Shown here: piece by piece, positions 35,108 through 44,431 of the stretch
How positions within the stretch are numbered: position 1 is the stretch's first letter
Layout of the letters: every line of letters begins with the position of its first letter
From: Syntrophaceae bacterium
GTDB taxonomy: Bacteria > Desulfobacterota > BSN033 > UBA1163
Direction of reading: 5' to 3'
Assembly (NCBI GenBank): GCA_013388635.1
Contig: JACAEX010000001.1
Span: 55,702 to 119,701, forward strand
Length of the DNA stretch: 64,000 nucleotides
The notes under the pieces: model-generated
What the model was told of the DNA's origin: nothing
The model's input: the letters and a program-made list of their open reading frames with translations, nothing else
Databases searched by the model: none
Position numbers and translations under genes: made by a program

Positions 35108-37048
35108 CTAAGGAGATGATTCTTCCTGATACATATTCTTATTCTCCTCCTGAGGGACGTCTTTGATTGGTAACAGAATGGAAAAGATGCTTCCTACGTT
35201 CGGTTCGCTCTGAACTAATATCTTTCCTCCGTGCAACTCTATAACTTCTTTCACGAAGGCTAGGCCCAGACCCTTCCCCTCCTCTGAGGAAACGTTCTTA
35301 CCCCGATAGTAAGGTTGAAAAATCTTTTCTCGATCTTCTTCACAGATGCCGATTCCGGTATCTCTGAAAGAGATTTCCAGGACACCGGTCCCTTTCTGGT
35401 TAAAGTACGGATGAATCGAAACTTCGATCGCTCCTCCCCTCGGTGTATATTTCACAGCGTTGGATAGTAGATTTACGAGTGCCCGATACATGAATGGTTC
35501 GTGGCAAGATAGGAGCGGGATGGATGAAGAAGTTTTCAACTCTATTTCAATCCTTTTTTCCAACGAACTCTCCTTTAAGAGATCGATGACTTGCTGGACG
35601 AGTGATCGGATGTCAACCTCTTTTATCTGTTTCTTCCAAGCTGAACTAGAAAGGTCTTGGGAAGAAAGGGCTTCATCAACCCATCTCGTCAGATGGAGGC
35701 TACTGTCATAAATCGTCTTCAGAGGTTCCGTCATCTCCTCATTTTGATGCTTCCGGAGCATTCTCTTGGCAGAGAATCCTATGGAGATCAAAGGGGATTT
35801 GAGATCATGGGCCAGCGTTTTGAGCTTGGATTCTTTCTTTTCCAGCAGAGAACCGAGGGAACCTATCTCTTCTCTCAATTGAGTCAGGGTGCTCTGCTTT
35901 TGAATCAGTTTCGCAACCCTGAGGATCAGTTCGTTCAGTGAGAAGGGCTTGCTAAGATAGTCGTCTGCGCCGATCTCAAGCCCATAGACTTTATCTTCCG
36001 TCATTGCCTTCGCTGTAAGCATCAATATCCCCATCTCTTGCGTCGCCTTATTCTCACTTCGGCGGATCATCTTGCAAAGTTCCCAGCCATCGAGGTTTGG
36101 CATCATCAGGTCGAGAATCACAAGGTCAGGTCTTTCTGACTCGATCTTCTCCCAGGCCTCAAAACCATCATAAGCCTTGATCACTCGATATCCTCTTTTT
36201 TCGAGGTTATAGGCGAGCATTTGCACAAGATCTCTTTCGTCATCAACGATCAAGATGGTCGCTTGGACGGCGGCATCCATATCCTTCTCCTCCAGGGTGG
36301 CCCTCTCCTTGATCGGCAGGGTCGAAAGGGCTGCTTGCGTCCCCTTATCGTTAAAAAAGAAAATAGCAACCTTCCTTGCGAGGATGGCCTTCTTGATGGC
36401 CACTTTTTCCTTTTCTGAGAAGATGAGTGACTTCCAGGACGTCAAATGATTACGTTCATGAAAATCAGAATTGGCGAGGAAGGGAAATTGTTCCAGAGCA
36501 ACAGCTTCAAAGAGGTCTTCTCTATTGGCGATTTCCCAGGCGTCGATTTTATCTGCGTACCGCTTCCGGAACTTCCAAAGGTGGAGGGGATGTCGCTGAA
36601 TGGAAGTGTAATCTTGTTGAAGAAAGAACGAGAGTTTCAAGGGTGGATGGGAGGCAACGGCCAGTCCTCCCTGACGTTGAATCTCCCTGATAACCGCTTC
36701 AGCATCTTGATTCGGATTGATGGATTCCTTCAAGTCAAGGCCCAAGAGGTGGAAATCTCTTCCAAGGTTGCAGATCTCCAGACCGGGGATGACCAGAAGA
36801 TCGTAATTCTGGCTGGCCGACGTCGAGACCTCTTCGATCTTGCAAAAGTAGTCCTCTGCGTCCTTGATCGATTTTCCTTCCTCGTGGATCTCAAGGCTCC
36901 TGTCGGATTCTGTATCAAACAGGTGGTCTGTAATGGCAATGACATCAAACCCACTTTCTCCGTATAATTTGACCACCTCTTCTAACGGGACGGTTCCATC
37001 ACTGAATGTGGTATGGATGTGAAGATCGGCCAGTAACCATTTTTCCAT
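35108..37048 (-). CDS. PHP phosphoesterase - receiver - histidine kinase fusion
   Basis: The start at 37048 (MEKWLLADLHIHTTFSDG) matches the N terminus of PHP domains; a longer frame exists but is unsupported. Residues 1-235 form a PHP domain with DLHIHTTFSDG (8-18), AITDH (38-42), ASHPP (132-136) and NSDFH (193-197). Residues 263-385 form a receiver with phospho-acceptor D313 in LVILDLMMP. After a coiled-coil linker come HisKA (H414 in LAHDLKSPL) and an HATPase with DTGIG and GKGLGLAFVKEVI. It has no membrane segment and is cytoplasmic. The paralogue of its PHP domain is at 28886-29590. The combination suggests phosphosignalling tied to phosphoester hydrolysis. Confidence 0.85.
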   Translation of the reverse strand: MEKWLLADLHIHTTFSDGTVPLEEVVKLYGESGFDVIAITDHLFDTESDRSLEIHEEGKSIKDAEDYFCKIEEVSTSASQNYDLLVIPGLEICNLGRDFHLLGLDLKESINPNQDAEAVIREIQRQGGLAVASHPPLKLSFFLQQDYTSIQRHPLHLWKFRKRYADKIDAWEIANREDLFEAVALEQFPFLANSDFHERNHLTSWKSLIFSEKEKVAIKKAILARKVAIFFFNDKGTQAALSTLPIKERATLEEKDMDAAVQATILIVDDERDLVQMLAYNLEKRGYRVIKAYDGFEAWEKIESERPDLVILDLMMPNLDGWELCKMIRRSENKATQEMGILMLTAKAMTEDKVYGLEIGADDYLSKPFSLNELILRVAKLIQKQSTLTQLREEIGSLGSLLEKKESKLKTLAHDLKSPLISIGFSAKRMLRKHQNEEMTEPLKTIYDSSLHLTRWVDEALSSQDLSSSAWKKQIKEVDIRSLVQQVIDLLKESSLEKRIEIELKTSSSIPLLSCHEPFMYRALVNLLSNAVKYTPRGGAIEVSIHPYFNQKGTGVLEISFRDTGIGICEEDREKIFQPYYRGKNVSSEEGKGLGLAFVKEVIELHGGKILVQSEPNVGSIFSILLPIKDVPQEENKNMYQEESSP

Positions 37049-37181
37049 CAAAGACAGGATAAAACACCTCTGTGACGAGATGATGTCAGAATGATTAAAT
37101 TTGTGTGACAATTCGGATAAAACCAGCAGGCCGCGACTTATTACATTTCTGTTTGGCCTTTCTCTCTCTTCTAACCGGCGC

Positions 37182-37210
37182 TTGACCTCCCCCAATGGAT
37201 TTGTTATTTT
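37182..37210 (+). promoter_or_regulatory. candidate promoter of the ACT-domain gene
   Basis: TTGACC (37182-37187) and TATTTT (37205-37210) are 17 bp apart, about 30 bp before the ATG at 37242. An AGGGAGGGGG ribosome binding site lies between. The divergent kinase fusion starts at 37048. Confidence 0.4.
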
Positions 37211-37241
37211 TTGATTTAAAAATAGGGAGGGGGTCATCCTG

Positions 37242-37736
37242 ATGGAGAGAAAGACTCAAATTTCAGTGATTCTGACCAATGCCCCAGGGGAGCTTGCCAA
37301 GCTCTGTGATGTTCTGAAGGCGGCCGGTGTCAATATCGTGGCGATGAGTATCCAAAATGCGAAGGATTCGGTCAAGGAGCTCTTCAATATGAGAGAAAAG
37401 ACAGGCCGAAGGATTGCCCTCGCCGAAAGCTATCGAGGCATTCTAAAAGATTCCTCGGATTATTCTCTGATTCGACTGCTTGTGGACAAATCGGATGAGG
37501 CAGAGAAAGCCCTGCTGAAAGCCAATCATCTGGTGGATACGGAACCGGTCCTCGTTTTCAGGTTGGTGAATCAACCGGGGATGCTGGGCAGGGTGGCGAA
37601 AAGGTTGGGTGAAGCGAATATCAACATCGATTACATTTATGGTTCTGCCATGGAGGGTGCCGAAGAATCGATCTTCGTCGTTCATATTTCGGAAGAGGAC
37701 CTGCGAAGGATCGAAGATTCCTTCGCTGATCTGTAA
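37242..37736 (+). CDS. tandem ACT-domain protein
   Basis: This 164-residue protein has two ACT folds: residues 5-70 (ISVILTNAPGELAKLCDVLKAAGVNI) and about 93-160 (LVFRLVNQPGMLGRVAKRLGEANINID). ACT pairs bind amino acids and control enzymes or transcription. With no catalytic domain it is probably a free-standing amino-acid sensor. Each fold has the usual PGxL turn. It is divergent from the PHP-kinase fusion and convergent with phoR. Confidence 0.8.
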   Translation: MERKTQISVILTNAPGELAKLCDVLKAAGVNIVAMSIQNAKDSVKELFNMREKTGRRIALAESYRGILKDSSDYSLIRLLVDKSDEAEKALLKANHLVDTEPVLVFRLVNQPGMLGRVAKRLGEANINIDYIYGSAMEGAEESIFVVHISEEDLRRIEDSFADL

Positions 37737-37807
37737 ATCAACTGCCGATTGCCTAATTTAAATTAGAGGGATTTGTTTTCAGGGAAGTCAACGGAGACGC
37801 GGCACGG

Positions 37808-39193
37808 TCACGATTTTTTAGATACCGGTACTGTGAAATAAAAGATCGAGCCCTCTCCGGGCTGGCTCTCTGCCCAGACCCTTCCGCCGTGTGCCTGAAC
37901 GATGTGCTTGACGATCGACAGCCCTAGTCCAGTGCCCCCTAATTCCTGGGATCTTCCCTTATCGACGCGGTAGAAACGCTCAAAAATCCTTGTCAGGTCC
38001 TCCTTCGGAATTCCAATGCCGTTGTCCTTGATCGAAAACTCAATCTCCTCCTGGTCCCTTTCGATGGCAGAGATCCTGACCACCCCTCCCTCAGGACTAT
38101 ATTTGATCGCATTGTCTAAAAGATTGGTGAAGACCTGTTCCAGATAATTTCGGTCAGCTTCAATGATGAGGGAAGGGGGGATTTCGGCGGGTGAGACGGC
38201 GACCCTCTTCTTTTCGGCTGCTCCCTTGATATAATCGAGCACATCATGGATCAACTCCTGCACAGGTATGGCCTCTATCTTTAAGCGGAATTCTTTTGAC
38301 TCGATTCTTGAAAGCATTAAGAGATCTTCAACGATCTTTGTCAGACGGTCCGCATGTCTCTTGATCACCTGCACGAACCGATGGGCTACCTCTTCACCGA
38401 GCGCACCTTCCAGGAGCGTCTCGGCATAACCTTTGATCGTCGTCAATGGTGTTCGCAATTCGTGGGAGACGTTGGCAACGAAATCCTGGCGGACCCTCTC
38501 CAGATCCTTTAACCGGGTGATATCATGGAAGACCGCAATGGCTCCCTTGATCCTCTCGCTTCCCTTATCCCCTTCTTCGGCAGAAGAGGGGATGCCCACT
38601 ACATTAACTTCGAACGTCTTCCCTCCAGAGGAGGGGAGGGTAAGCTCAAAGGCCTCGCTCTCTCCGCTTTGGAGAACCTTCCGAATGGCTGCTTCCAATT
38701 CTGCATTGCGGATGATTTCCAGTGGCATCCGGTCCGCCACGTCTACGGAGAGAGATAGGAGCGTTCGAAGGGCCTCGTTCACCATCAGGATGCGACCCCT
38801 TTCGTCGACCATCAGGACGCCCTCCATCATCCCTTTCAGAACGGTCTGCAGATAATCCCTCTCCTTTGAAATCTCATCGATCCTATTTCTGAGCTGAGTA
38901 CCCATCTGCTCAATCGTTTTCGAGAGCCTCTCGAGTTCATCCCCGGAGGAGAGACGGTTTTCGGCCTTGAAAAGATCGGGGACGAAACCTGAAGCTGTTT
39001 GTACCATTCTTAAAAATGGCCGGCTGAGAAAGTTTGAAATTGCATAGGCGAGGGGGAAAATAAGCAAGAGGCTCAGGAAAAGGGAGAGGAAGGTGGAGTT
39101 GAGGATGTGGGAAAAAAGGCCATAGAAGAGAAGGAAGAATAGAGAGATGAAGACGAGGACAAACGTCAGCTTCCATTGAAATCTCAGGCTCAT
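37808..39193 (-). CDS. phoR: sensor histidine kinase PhoR
   Basis: This 461-residue membrane kinase has two N-terminal helices (about residues 8-60), a HAMP-like linker (FVPDLFKAENRLSSGDELERLSKTIEQM), a PAS domain (DYLQTVLKGMMEGVLMVDERGRI), and HisKA with the phospho-acceptor His in FVANVSHELRTPLTTIKGYAETLL. An HATPase follows with NLLDNAIKYSPEGG, KDNGIGIP and GGTGLGLSIVKHIV. This is the PhoR layout. It overlaps phoB by 4 bp. Given two pst operons, phoU and a PHO box in the window, phosphate sensing is the likely job. Confidence 0.85.
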   Translation of the reverse strand: MSLRFQWKLTFVLVFISLFFLLFYGLFSHILNSTFLSLFLSLLLIFPLAYAISNFLSRPFLRMVQTASGFVPDLFKAENRLSSGDELERLSKTIEQMGTQLRNRIDEISKERDYLQTVLKGMMEGVLMVDERGRILMVNEALRTLLSLSVDVADRMPLEIIRNAELEAAIRKVLQSGESEAFELTLPSSGGKTFEVNVVGIPSSAEEGDKGSERIKGAIAVFHDITRLKDLERVRQDFVANVSHELRTPLTTIKGYAETLLEGALGEEVAHRFVQVIKRHADRLTKIVEDLLMLSRIESKEFRLKIEAIPVQELIHDVLDYIKGAAEKKRVAVSPAEIPPSLIIEADRNYLEQVFTNLLDNAIKYSPEGGVVRISAIERDQEEIEFSIKDNGIGIPKEDLTRIFERFYRVDKGRSQELGGTGLGLSIVKHIVQAHGGRVWAESQPGEGSIFYFTVPVSKKS

Positions 39194-39870
39194 TCCCGCT
39201 CCTCTCGGAATCGGTATCCCACTCCCCGGAGGGTCTCTACTAAATCCCCCACCTTTCCGAGTTTCTCTCTTAATCTTCGAATATGAGTATCCACAGTCCT
39301 GGCATAGCCTTCATAAGTGTATCCCCAAACCTTATCAAGAAGCCTTTCTCGGGTTTGGACCCGGCCTCTGTTTGACGCCAGTTCAACCAGAAGTTTAAAC
39401 TCGGTCGAGGTGAGTTGAATCGCCTTCTTTTTGATGGAGACCTGATGTCGATCGATATCGATCAGGAGATCGCCGATCTGGATCACCTTTTCCCCTTCGG
39501 AAGGAGTTACCTTCCGTCGAAGAATAGCTTTCACCCTCAAGACCAGCTCCCTCGGGCTGAAGGGTTTGGTCACATAATCATCCGCTCCCAATTCAAAACC
39601 AACCACACGATCCATCTCTTCTGATTTAGCAGTCAGCATCAGGACAGGGATCGACTGCGTGAGGGGATTCGATTTGAGTGCCCTGCAGACATCCTTTCCG
39701 TCCATCTCAGGAAGCATCAGGTCCAGGATGATGAGATCCGGCCGCTTCTTTCTGGCTTGCTCCAATCCAGAAGAACCATCGAAGGCAGCGACCACTGAAA
39801 AGCCGGCCTGCTTCAAATGATATTCGATGAGGTCAACAATATCTTTCTCATCCTCGATAATCAAAATCAT
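39190..39870 (-). CDS. phoB: OmpR-family response regulator PhoB
   Basis: This 226-residue protein has a receiver domain with acidic pocket IIEDEKD and phospho-acceptor Asp in LIILDLMLPEMDG (about D52), followed by KPF near 104. The OmpR/PhoB winged-helix domain spans about 130-226 (LTSTEFKLLVELASNRGRVQTRERLLDKVWGY, then RTVDTHIRRLREKLG). It would bind the tandem 11-bp repeats found upstream of pstS. It is first in the phoB-phoR pair. A 35-bp spacer separates it from the acyl-CoA dehydrogenase gene upstream on the same strand. Confidence 0.88.
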   Translation of the reverse strand: MILIIEDEKDIVDLIEYHLKQAGFSVVAAFDGSSGLEQARKKRPDLIILDLMLPEMDGKDVCRALKSNPLTQSIPVLMLTAKSEEMDRVVGFELGADDYVTKPFSPRELVLRVKAILRRKVTPSEGEKVIQIGDLLIDIDRHQVSIKKKAIQLTSTEFKLLVELASNRGRVQTRERLLDKVWGYTYEGYARTVDTHIRRLREKLGKVGDLVETLRGVGYRFREERE

Positions 39871-39905
39871 CTTAGGATTGACACTCCTTCCGTTGCCTTT
39901 GAACC

Positions 39906-41090
39906 CTATAGGAACTCCGACCAGTCCCTGCCCATTCCATATTTTTCGAGGAACTCTTTGATCAGTTGTTCTGCCACGACGAAGCGCTGGACCTGATTGG
40001 TCCCTTCGTAGATCTGCGTGATCTTGGCATCGCGCATCGTCCTCTCTAAATTTCCGCCCTTCAGACAGCCATAGCCTCCGAGGATCTGGACGGCATCGGT
40101 GGTGATCTTCATGGCCACATCCGATGCGAAGAACTTACACATCGCTGAATATTTGGTCGCATGGGGAAGCCCTTTATCGAGATGCCATGCCGCTTTATAA
40201 ACCAGGGCCTTGGCCGATTCGATCATCGTGGCCATTTCCGCGAGCATGAACTGCATGCCCTCCAATTTGGCAATGGGCTTTCCGAACTGGCGCCTCCTCA
40301 TGGCGAAGAGGACAGCGATCTCCATGGCGCTTTCAGCAATCCCGAGGGCCTGAGCACCGACCGCCGGCCTCGATCGGTTAAGCGTCTCCATGGCAATTCT
40401 AAATCCATCTCCCTCTTCTCCGAGAAGATTGGTCTTGGAGACGAGGACATCGTTAAAGAGGACGGAGCAGGAAGGGATCCCTCTCATTCCGATCTTATCG
40501 TCCTTTGAACTGAAGCTCATTCCCTCAGCGCCTTTATCCACCAGAAAAGCTGAGATGCCGCGCCTTCCCTTAGCCGGATCGGTCTTGGCAAAGACCACAT
40601 ACCGGTGGGCAATGCCTCCGTTGGTGACGAAGCTTTTCCTTCCGTTGAGGAGGTACTGGCCACCCTTCTTTGTGGCGGTCATGCGCATCGATCCCACATC
40701 AGAGCCTGCCAGCGGCTCGGTGAGGCAGAAGGCCATGATGAGTCGATCTCTCGGGATTTGGGAACAGAATTCCCTCTTTTGGGAATCGTTTCCGGAGATC
40801 AGGAGGGGAAGCGTGCCCACACTCTGGACGATGATCAGGAGGGCCATGGAGGCGGATACCTTCGCGATCTCCTCCGCGACGATGCAGAAGGATGTGATAT
40901 CCCTTTGGGCACCTCCGAAATGTCTCGGAATCAAAACTTGAAGGTACCCTTCATCGAAGAGGTGGTTCACCATATCCCAGGGAAATTCATCGCTCTCCTC
41001 GATCTCTTTGGCGCGAGGTTTGATCACCTTCTCCGCCATCTCTCGCACCTCTCTCAAAAGCGGTTCGTACTCTTCTGTGAATTCAAACAT
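39906..41090 (-). CDS. acyl-CoA dehydrogenase
   Basis: This 394-residue FAD flavoprotein oxidises acyl-CoA at the alpha-beta bond. Visible blocks are FCLTEPLAGSDVGSMRMTATKKGGQYLLNG (FAD and substrate contact), KIGMRGIPSCSVLFNDVLV, RRRQFGKPIAKLEGMQFMLAEM, and IYEGTNQVQRFVVAEQLI with the catalytic-base Glu of the short- and medium-chain group. Chain-length preference is not readable. The gene is alone, with no etfAB or thiolase nearby in the window. Confidence 0.9.
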   Translation of the reverse strand: MFEFTEEYEPLLREVREMAEKVIKPRAKEIEESDEFPWDMVNHLFDEGYLQVLIPRHFGGAQRDITSFCIVAEEIAKVSASMALLIIVQSVGTLPLLISGNDSQKREFCSQIPRDRLIMAFCLTEPLAGSDVGSMRMTATKKGGQYLLNGRKSFVTNGGIAHRYVVFAKTDPAKGRRGISAFLVDKGAEGMSFSSKDDKIGMRGIPSCSVLFNDVLVSKTNLLGEEGDGFRIAMETLNRSRPAVGAQALGIAESAMEIAVLFAMRRRQFGKPIAKLEGMQFMLAEMATMIESAKALVYKAAWHLDKGLPHATKYSAMCKFFASDVAMKITTDAVQILGGYGCLKGGNLERTMRDAKITQIYEGTNQVQRFVVAEQLIKEFLEKYGMGRDWSEFL

Positions 41091-41242
41091 GACAAGCCTC
41101 CGGGGACGGAAAATTGGAATATTGGAAGAATCGAATGCTGGGATACAGGGAATCGTTCATTCCCCCAACATTCCGCGTCTGCCAACGGGCAGGCGCGATT
41201 CCGTCATTTCAGCAGGTACGGATGAATTTTACCACAGGGGGA

Positions 41243-42562
41243 TTAGATTGGCAAAGTACGGGGTCTCTGGGATCTGGGAGGGGCTGCAAGCCAGACGAGG
41301 AGCGCGGAGACCAAATTGAGAAGAATGACAAGGACAAACGCCCAGAAGTAGTTCTGGGTTTGGTCGAAGATATATCCGGCTAACCAGGCCCCCAGGGCAC
41401 CGCCTATTCCAATCGCACCCTCCACCATTCCATAGATCAATCCAAACTTTTTTCCTTTATAAATATCTCCTGCAATGGACATGATCAGAGGGGTTGTCAC
41501 CCCCCATCCCACTCCAAAAAAAACGGCGAATAGATAAAGGAGGGCTTTGGAGGGGACGGATTGAAACAGGATGAGAAAGACGATTCCTGAGCAGAAGGAG
41601 GCCACCCCGAGGGTGTAGGCGATCTCTCTGCCCACCCGATCAGAGAACCATCCCCAGATCGGTTTGAAACATGCGGAAAGGGCGCCTATGAATGCGAAAA
41701 GAGAGGCTGCCCAGAGCTTATCCACCCCGAGATCGACCAGATATCTCACATGGTGGACGAGGATGATGTAGATACCCGAGACACCGAGGCAGGGGAAGAG
41801 GATGACATACCAGAAACGTGATGTCTTGATTATCTCCTTGAGCGCCCCATCCTCTTGGGTGTGCGTTGGAGAGGGATCATAAAGGGTCATGTCCTTCTCC
41901 TTCAGATGCGCGGATCCCTCCGGATCCTCTGCTGGCAGATCGCCGTCGGGCAAAAGGCCGATGTCCTGGGGCCGATGTCTCAGGAAGAGTCCATTTAACG
42001 TCAGAGGGACGGTGAGGGTCAGAAGGCCGAGAATCAGATAGGCAGATCGCCATCCCCAGAAGGAGATCAGATATTGTGCAAGGGGAACCAGAATGAGAAC
42101 CCCAATTCCAACCCCCATGCCGGCAAATCCATTGGCTGTTCCCCGCTTTCTCTCAAACCAGTGCGCAAGGATGACCGTAAAGGGAGCGATGCTGAGGCAG
42201 GTCACTCCCATTCCTACGATCACTCCGAAAAAGAGATAGAATTGGATAAGCGTTTGGGTCTGGGTGCAGAGGAGGAGGCCAAGGCCGGTAAGAATGATTC
42301 CGGGTAGAATAATCTTACGAGGCCCGATCCGGTCAACCAGGGTCCCGATGACCGGGGCCATCACCGTGTAGGAAAGCATTGCGATCGAATAGGCGCCAGC
42401 TGCCTCTGCCCGGCTCCATTGAAAATGGTCAGTGAGCGCAACAAAGAAGACGGAGAAGCCATTTCGAACGCCGTACCAGAAGGCGATGGAGATCAGCGAC
42501 AGGCCGACGATCACCCATCCATAGTAAAATCTTGCTCGTTGATGACGAGAGGTGGATTCCAT
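41243..42562 (-). CDS. MFS transporter, oxalate/formate-antiporter-like
   Basis: This 439-residue protein has twelve predicted helices, split by a cytoplasmic loop near residues 205-250. Early YYGWVIVGLSLISIAFWYGVRNGFSVFF, then GTLVDRIGPRKIILPG (motif A type) and FFGVGWGVTTPLIMSIAGDIYKGKKFGLIYG, fit the monocarboxylate/OFA branch of the major facilitator superfamily. It probably carries small organic acids. The acyl-CoA dehydrogenase lies downstream on the same strand, 150 bp away, across a spacer with GCCNNCGGGCAGGC palindrome debris. Confidence 0.85.
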   Translation of the reverse strand: MESTSRHQRARFYYGWVIVGLSLISIAFWYGVRNGFSVFFVALTDHFQWSRAEAAGAYSIAMLSYTVMAPVIGTLVDRIGPRKIILPGIILTGLGLLLCTQTQTLIQFYLFFGVIVGMGVTCLSIAPFTVILAHWFERKRGTANGFAGMGVGIGVLILVPLAQYLISFWGWRSAYLILGLLTLTVPLTLNGLFLRHRPQDIGLLPDGDLPAEDPEGSAHLKEKDMTLYDPSPTHTQEDGALKEIIKTSRFWYVILFPCLGVSGIYIILVHHVRYLVDLGVDKLWAASLFAFIGALSACFKPIWGWFSDRVGREIAYTLGVASFCSGIVFLILFQSVPSKALLYLFAVFFGVGWGVTTPLIMSIAGDIYKGKKFGLIYGMVEGAIGIGGALGAWLAGYIFDQTQNYFWAFVLVILLNLVSALLVWLAAPPRSQRPRTLPI

Positions 42563-42734
42563 CTACTTTCTCCTTTTAACCAACTTCTCCCTTGCCGGTC
42601 AAGAAACGATCATCCGGAATATAGACAGAAGTTGACGGGGCTAAATCTTTTTCGTAGAATATAATAAAACGGCCTTCGCCTTGAAGCTGAGGGGTTTCCA
42701 TCATCCCCGAGGAGGAGACTAACGTCTATCTTCC

Positions 42735-42932
42735 ATGACGGGTCCGCCACTCGCAACCATTGACGAATCCCGTCCGGTTTATCCTCCCTGGCTGATGAAG
42801 ACATTGGCTGAGAAAAGATTGTTCTGGTTTTTGAAAGAGGGTGCCGAGCTGGATCTTCCGAATAAGGCCCATCTGGATATCTTTATCCAGCAAACCCTTT
42901 CAAAGGCAAAGACTTTCTTCCTAAAGAAGTAA
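42735..42932 (+). pseudogene. truncated antitoxin-like remnant of an AbiE-type pair
   Basis: This 65-residue ORF has a core WLMKTLAEKRLFWFLKEGAELDLPNKAHLDIFIQQTLSKA that reads like the N-terminal half of the small partner commonly encoded before AbiEii-type toxins. It stops after SKAKTFFLKK, where such proteins would continue. The toxin reading frame (next entry) overlaps its end. N-terminal residues before the repeat of Pro are probably not part of the original protein. Confidence 0.45.
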
Positions 42933-43223
42933 AGACCTTCTGGGAGGAGTGGTTTGGACATAATGACCAACCTGCAAAAAAGATACTCCTTCTCTTTAGC
43001 AAACTTCCTGAGGGCGAGGCGTTTTACCTGACCGGCGGAACGGCCCTTTCCGCTTCAGATTTGGGGTACCTTCCGAGCTTAAGCAGATGCCCGTGTCAAG
43101 TTTGACAGCTTGATCGACATAGCGACGAGCAAATTCTTGGCACTCTTTGGAGAAGAGAAATCTCAGAGAAAATTACAAGGATTGAATGAGGGCTTGCGGC
43201 ATTCCGTGGGTGGGCTGATATGA
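42902..43223 (+). pseudogene. decayed AbiEii-type nucleotidyltransferase toxin
   Basis: One frame reads KGKDFLPKEVKTFWEEWFG ... EAFYLTGGTALSASDLGYLPSL and ends at a TGA (43103-43105). A second frame then reads ARVKFDSLIDIATSKFLALFG up to a TGA at 43221-43223. The first part is the start of an AbiEii nucleotidyltransferase (FYLTGGTAL), and the second is its later DSLIDIATSKFLALFG block. The catalytic middle (HR.S.DLDxF) is lost. The final TGA overlaps the cas6 ATG as ATGA, so cas6 was probably translationally coupled to this gene. Confidence 0.6.
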
Positions 43224-44197
43224 TTGAGAAATTATCACTATCGGTCTACAGATTTACCCTACTTCCGCTCGACGTGATCCGTATGCCGAGACTTAATAAA
43301 GGAAATATTCTGAGAGGAGCATTCGGCTCATCGTTGAAGGAGCTGGTCTGCGCGGGAGACAGAAGTGTTGGATGTGAAGCCTGCATCTTAAATCAAAGAT
43401 GTGCCTACAACCTCATTTTTAACCCCTCCGGATTGATCGACGTCAAAAGGCTCAGAAATCTTCCAAGGGGGTATGTATTGAAACCTCCCCTTTCAGAAGA
43501 AACCGAGTATGACTCCTCTTTTCCTCTCACGTTCGATATGGTCCTTATTGGCGATAGGATTAAATATCTCCCTTATGTAATCGTTCCTCTGATCGAGCTC
43601 GGAAGGGCCGGTATCGGCCTCAACAGAGGGAAATTTAGACTCCGGAGTATTGAGGTGATAAAGGATGGATCGGCAATCCCTATCTACGATCCCACGGACA
43701 ATATGGTCAAGAATATCGACGGAACGATATCAGGCAAGGAGTTGATTGAAAAGGCTAAAACGATGGACGGAGAATCGATCGCCTTAAGATTCCTCACACC
43801 GACAAGGATCCGGTACAACCCTACCGGTGAAAAAGGGAAGAGCATCGTTCTTAGAACACCGGAGTTTCACCATATCCTTAGAAGACTGCGAGATAGGGTC
43901 AATGCCCTTTTGGTAGCCTACTGCGGAGGTCCGATAGATGCGGACTTCAAAGAAATAGCAGAGAGGGGGATGGCGGTCAGAAAAACGGCTTCCGATCTTA
44001 AATGGATCGAGATCAAGCGGAGAAGCAGGACGCAATCCAGCGAACATGATCAGAGCGGATTTGTGGGAAGGGTGACTTTCGCAGGGGACCTGGCTGAGTT
44101 TCTTCCCCTCCTTCTCTCCGGGGAGTATGTCCACGTCGGGGAGGATACCGTCTTTGGAAACGGGTGGTACCGGATTGAAAGCGGGAGATCGAAATGA
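43220..44197 (+). CDS. cas6: CRISPR pre-crRNA endoribonuclease Cas6
   Basis: This 325-residue RAMP-fold protein is the likely processing nuclease that cuts pre-crRNA within repeats. The C-terminal half has the Cas6 pattern: RFLTPTRIRYN (residues 190-200), FVGRVTFAGDLAEFLPLLLSGEYVHVG and the glycine-rich loop GEDTVFGNGWYRI near residue 310. An N-terminal CxxC ... C cluster (GCEACILNQRCAYN) is common in this variant. It is the only Cas6 visible, so it may serve both effector modules. It is the first gene of the cas cluster and starts in an ATGA overlap with the toxin remnant. Confidence 0.85.
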   Translation: MIEKLSLSVYRFTLLPLDVIRMPRLNKGNILRGAFGSSLKELVCAGDRSVGCEACILNQRCAYNLIFNPSGLIDVKRLRNLPRGYVLKPPLSEETEYDSSFPLTFDMVLIGDRIKYLPYVIVPLIELGRAGIGLNRGKFRLRSIEVIKDGSAIPIYDPTDNMVKNIDGTISGKELIEKAKTMDGESIALRFLTPTRIRYNPTGEKGKSIVLRTPEFHHILRRLRDRVNALLVAYCGGPIDADFKEIAERGMAVRKTASDLKWIEIKRRSRTQSSEHDQSGFVGRVTFAGDLAEFLPLLLSGEYVHVGEDTVFGNGWYRIESGRSK

Positions 44198-44431
44198 GCT
44201 TCTCCTTCCCTCTGGCACGGGGAAAGATAGGTCTTTTCTGACCATGTTGAAATTGGCTGCGAATTAATCCTATGGCGCAGTAACATGGGGCTTCAGCCTG
44301 CGAATCTCCAAAGGGCACAAAGGATAAGTTAGAGGGGAGGTGGTATCAAGAAAAAGAGAGTTGGTCAGTCTGCTTATTCCCTTATCCTTTACCCCTGTCC
44401 GTTAAGATAGGGTTTTGATGGAAACGAGGAG

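Noticed and set aside
42735..43223. Intact toxin-antitoxin operon upstream of cas6
   Set aside because: The antitoxin is truncated and the toxin lies in two frames without its catalytic middle, so it is listed as pseudogenes.
43220..44197. Cas6 as part of the GC-rich imported block
   Set aside because: Its composition matches the AT-rich host-like cas genes, and it lies 5 kb outside the switch points.
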